From: Dendrolimus kikuchii
Taxonomy: Eukaryota > Arthropoda > Insecta > Lepidoptera > Lasiocampidae
NCBI GenBank assembly: GCA_019925095.2
Contig: CM034398.1
Span: forward strand, 8,881,001 to 8,945,000
Reading direction: 5' to 3'
Length of the DNA stretch: 64,000 nt
Positions within the stretch are counted from its first letter, which is position 1. The DNA itself is not shown here. Below: more notes on the stretch, generated by a model. The model had not been told where the DNA came from, made no database searches, and saw nothing but the letters and a program-made list of their open reading frames with translations.

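Noticed and set aside
1..64000. Four tandem single-module channel genes instead of one
   Set aside because: No stop, first exon or phase break is found between modules; the linker exons fit in phase and the total is an exact number of codons. Kept only as the alternative to test.

Overview
The window looks like moth (lepidopteran) nuclear DNA. It is AT-rich, its genes are small exons in long introns, and it is full of the debris usual in such genomes: tRNA-derived SINEs, LINE 3' ends with ATGT-type tails, mariner, Tc1-like, piggyBac-like and hAT-like elements, and solo LTRs. No prokaryotic gene organisation, rRNA, intact tRNA or CRISPR array is visible. The lepidopteran assignment rests on the repeat style and is an inference.

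The main content is one very large minus-strand gene that fills the window and runs off both ends. I could chain 39 exons (37 internal exons with both splice sites inside the window, plus e1 whose upstream partner is unseen and e39 cut by the left edge). GT/AG sites and intron phases agree at all joins, giving 2 nt plus exactly 1628 sense codons without a stop. The protein is a concatenation of channel modules of the HCN/CNG/EAG superfamily (six membrane segments, pore, C-linker, cyclic-nucleotide-binding domain). In N-to-C order it has the end of a first module (62.1-59.4 kb, only its cNMP domain inside the window), a complete second module (58.0-40.9 kb), a complete third module (40.5-20.4 kb) and an almost complete fourth module (18.5-0 kb, last part of its cNMP domain cut by the window edge). 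Linker exons join the modules in frame. This is the four-repeat, pseudotetrameric plan known from sea-urchin CNGK/tetraKCNG, but the pore and ligand-site residues have diverged strongly.

The three visible pore loops carry three different filters (TGLSD, VGLGC, TGGDE) and none has GYG. By hand alignment, the arginine of the phosphate-binding cassette is missing from all four cNMP domains, and the FGE glutamate survives only in the first. The likely product is a large membrane channel whose repeats have specialised, with weak or lost nucleotide binding in at least three of them.

Everything else lies in the introns. Clear cases are a mariner of about 1.27 kb inserted in an older repeat (32.1-33.3 kb), an internally deleted piggyBac-like element with TTAA flanks (46.0-47.8 kb), a broken IS630-Tc1-type transposase (56.0-57.3 kb), fragments of another mariner (60.1-60.5 kb) and of a Tc1-like transposase (16.3-16.8 kb), two solo LTRs in opposite orientation (31.3 and 41.9 kb), an hAT-like MITE (34.4 kb), several foldback MITEs, about ten copies of a 300-bp SINE-like family, and many LINE tails. 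Introns not listed separately hold AT-rich sequence in which I see nothing recognisable.
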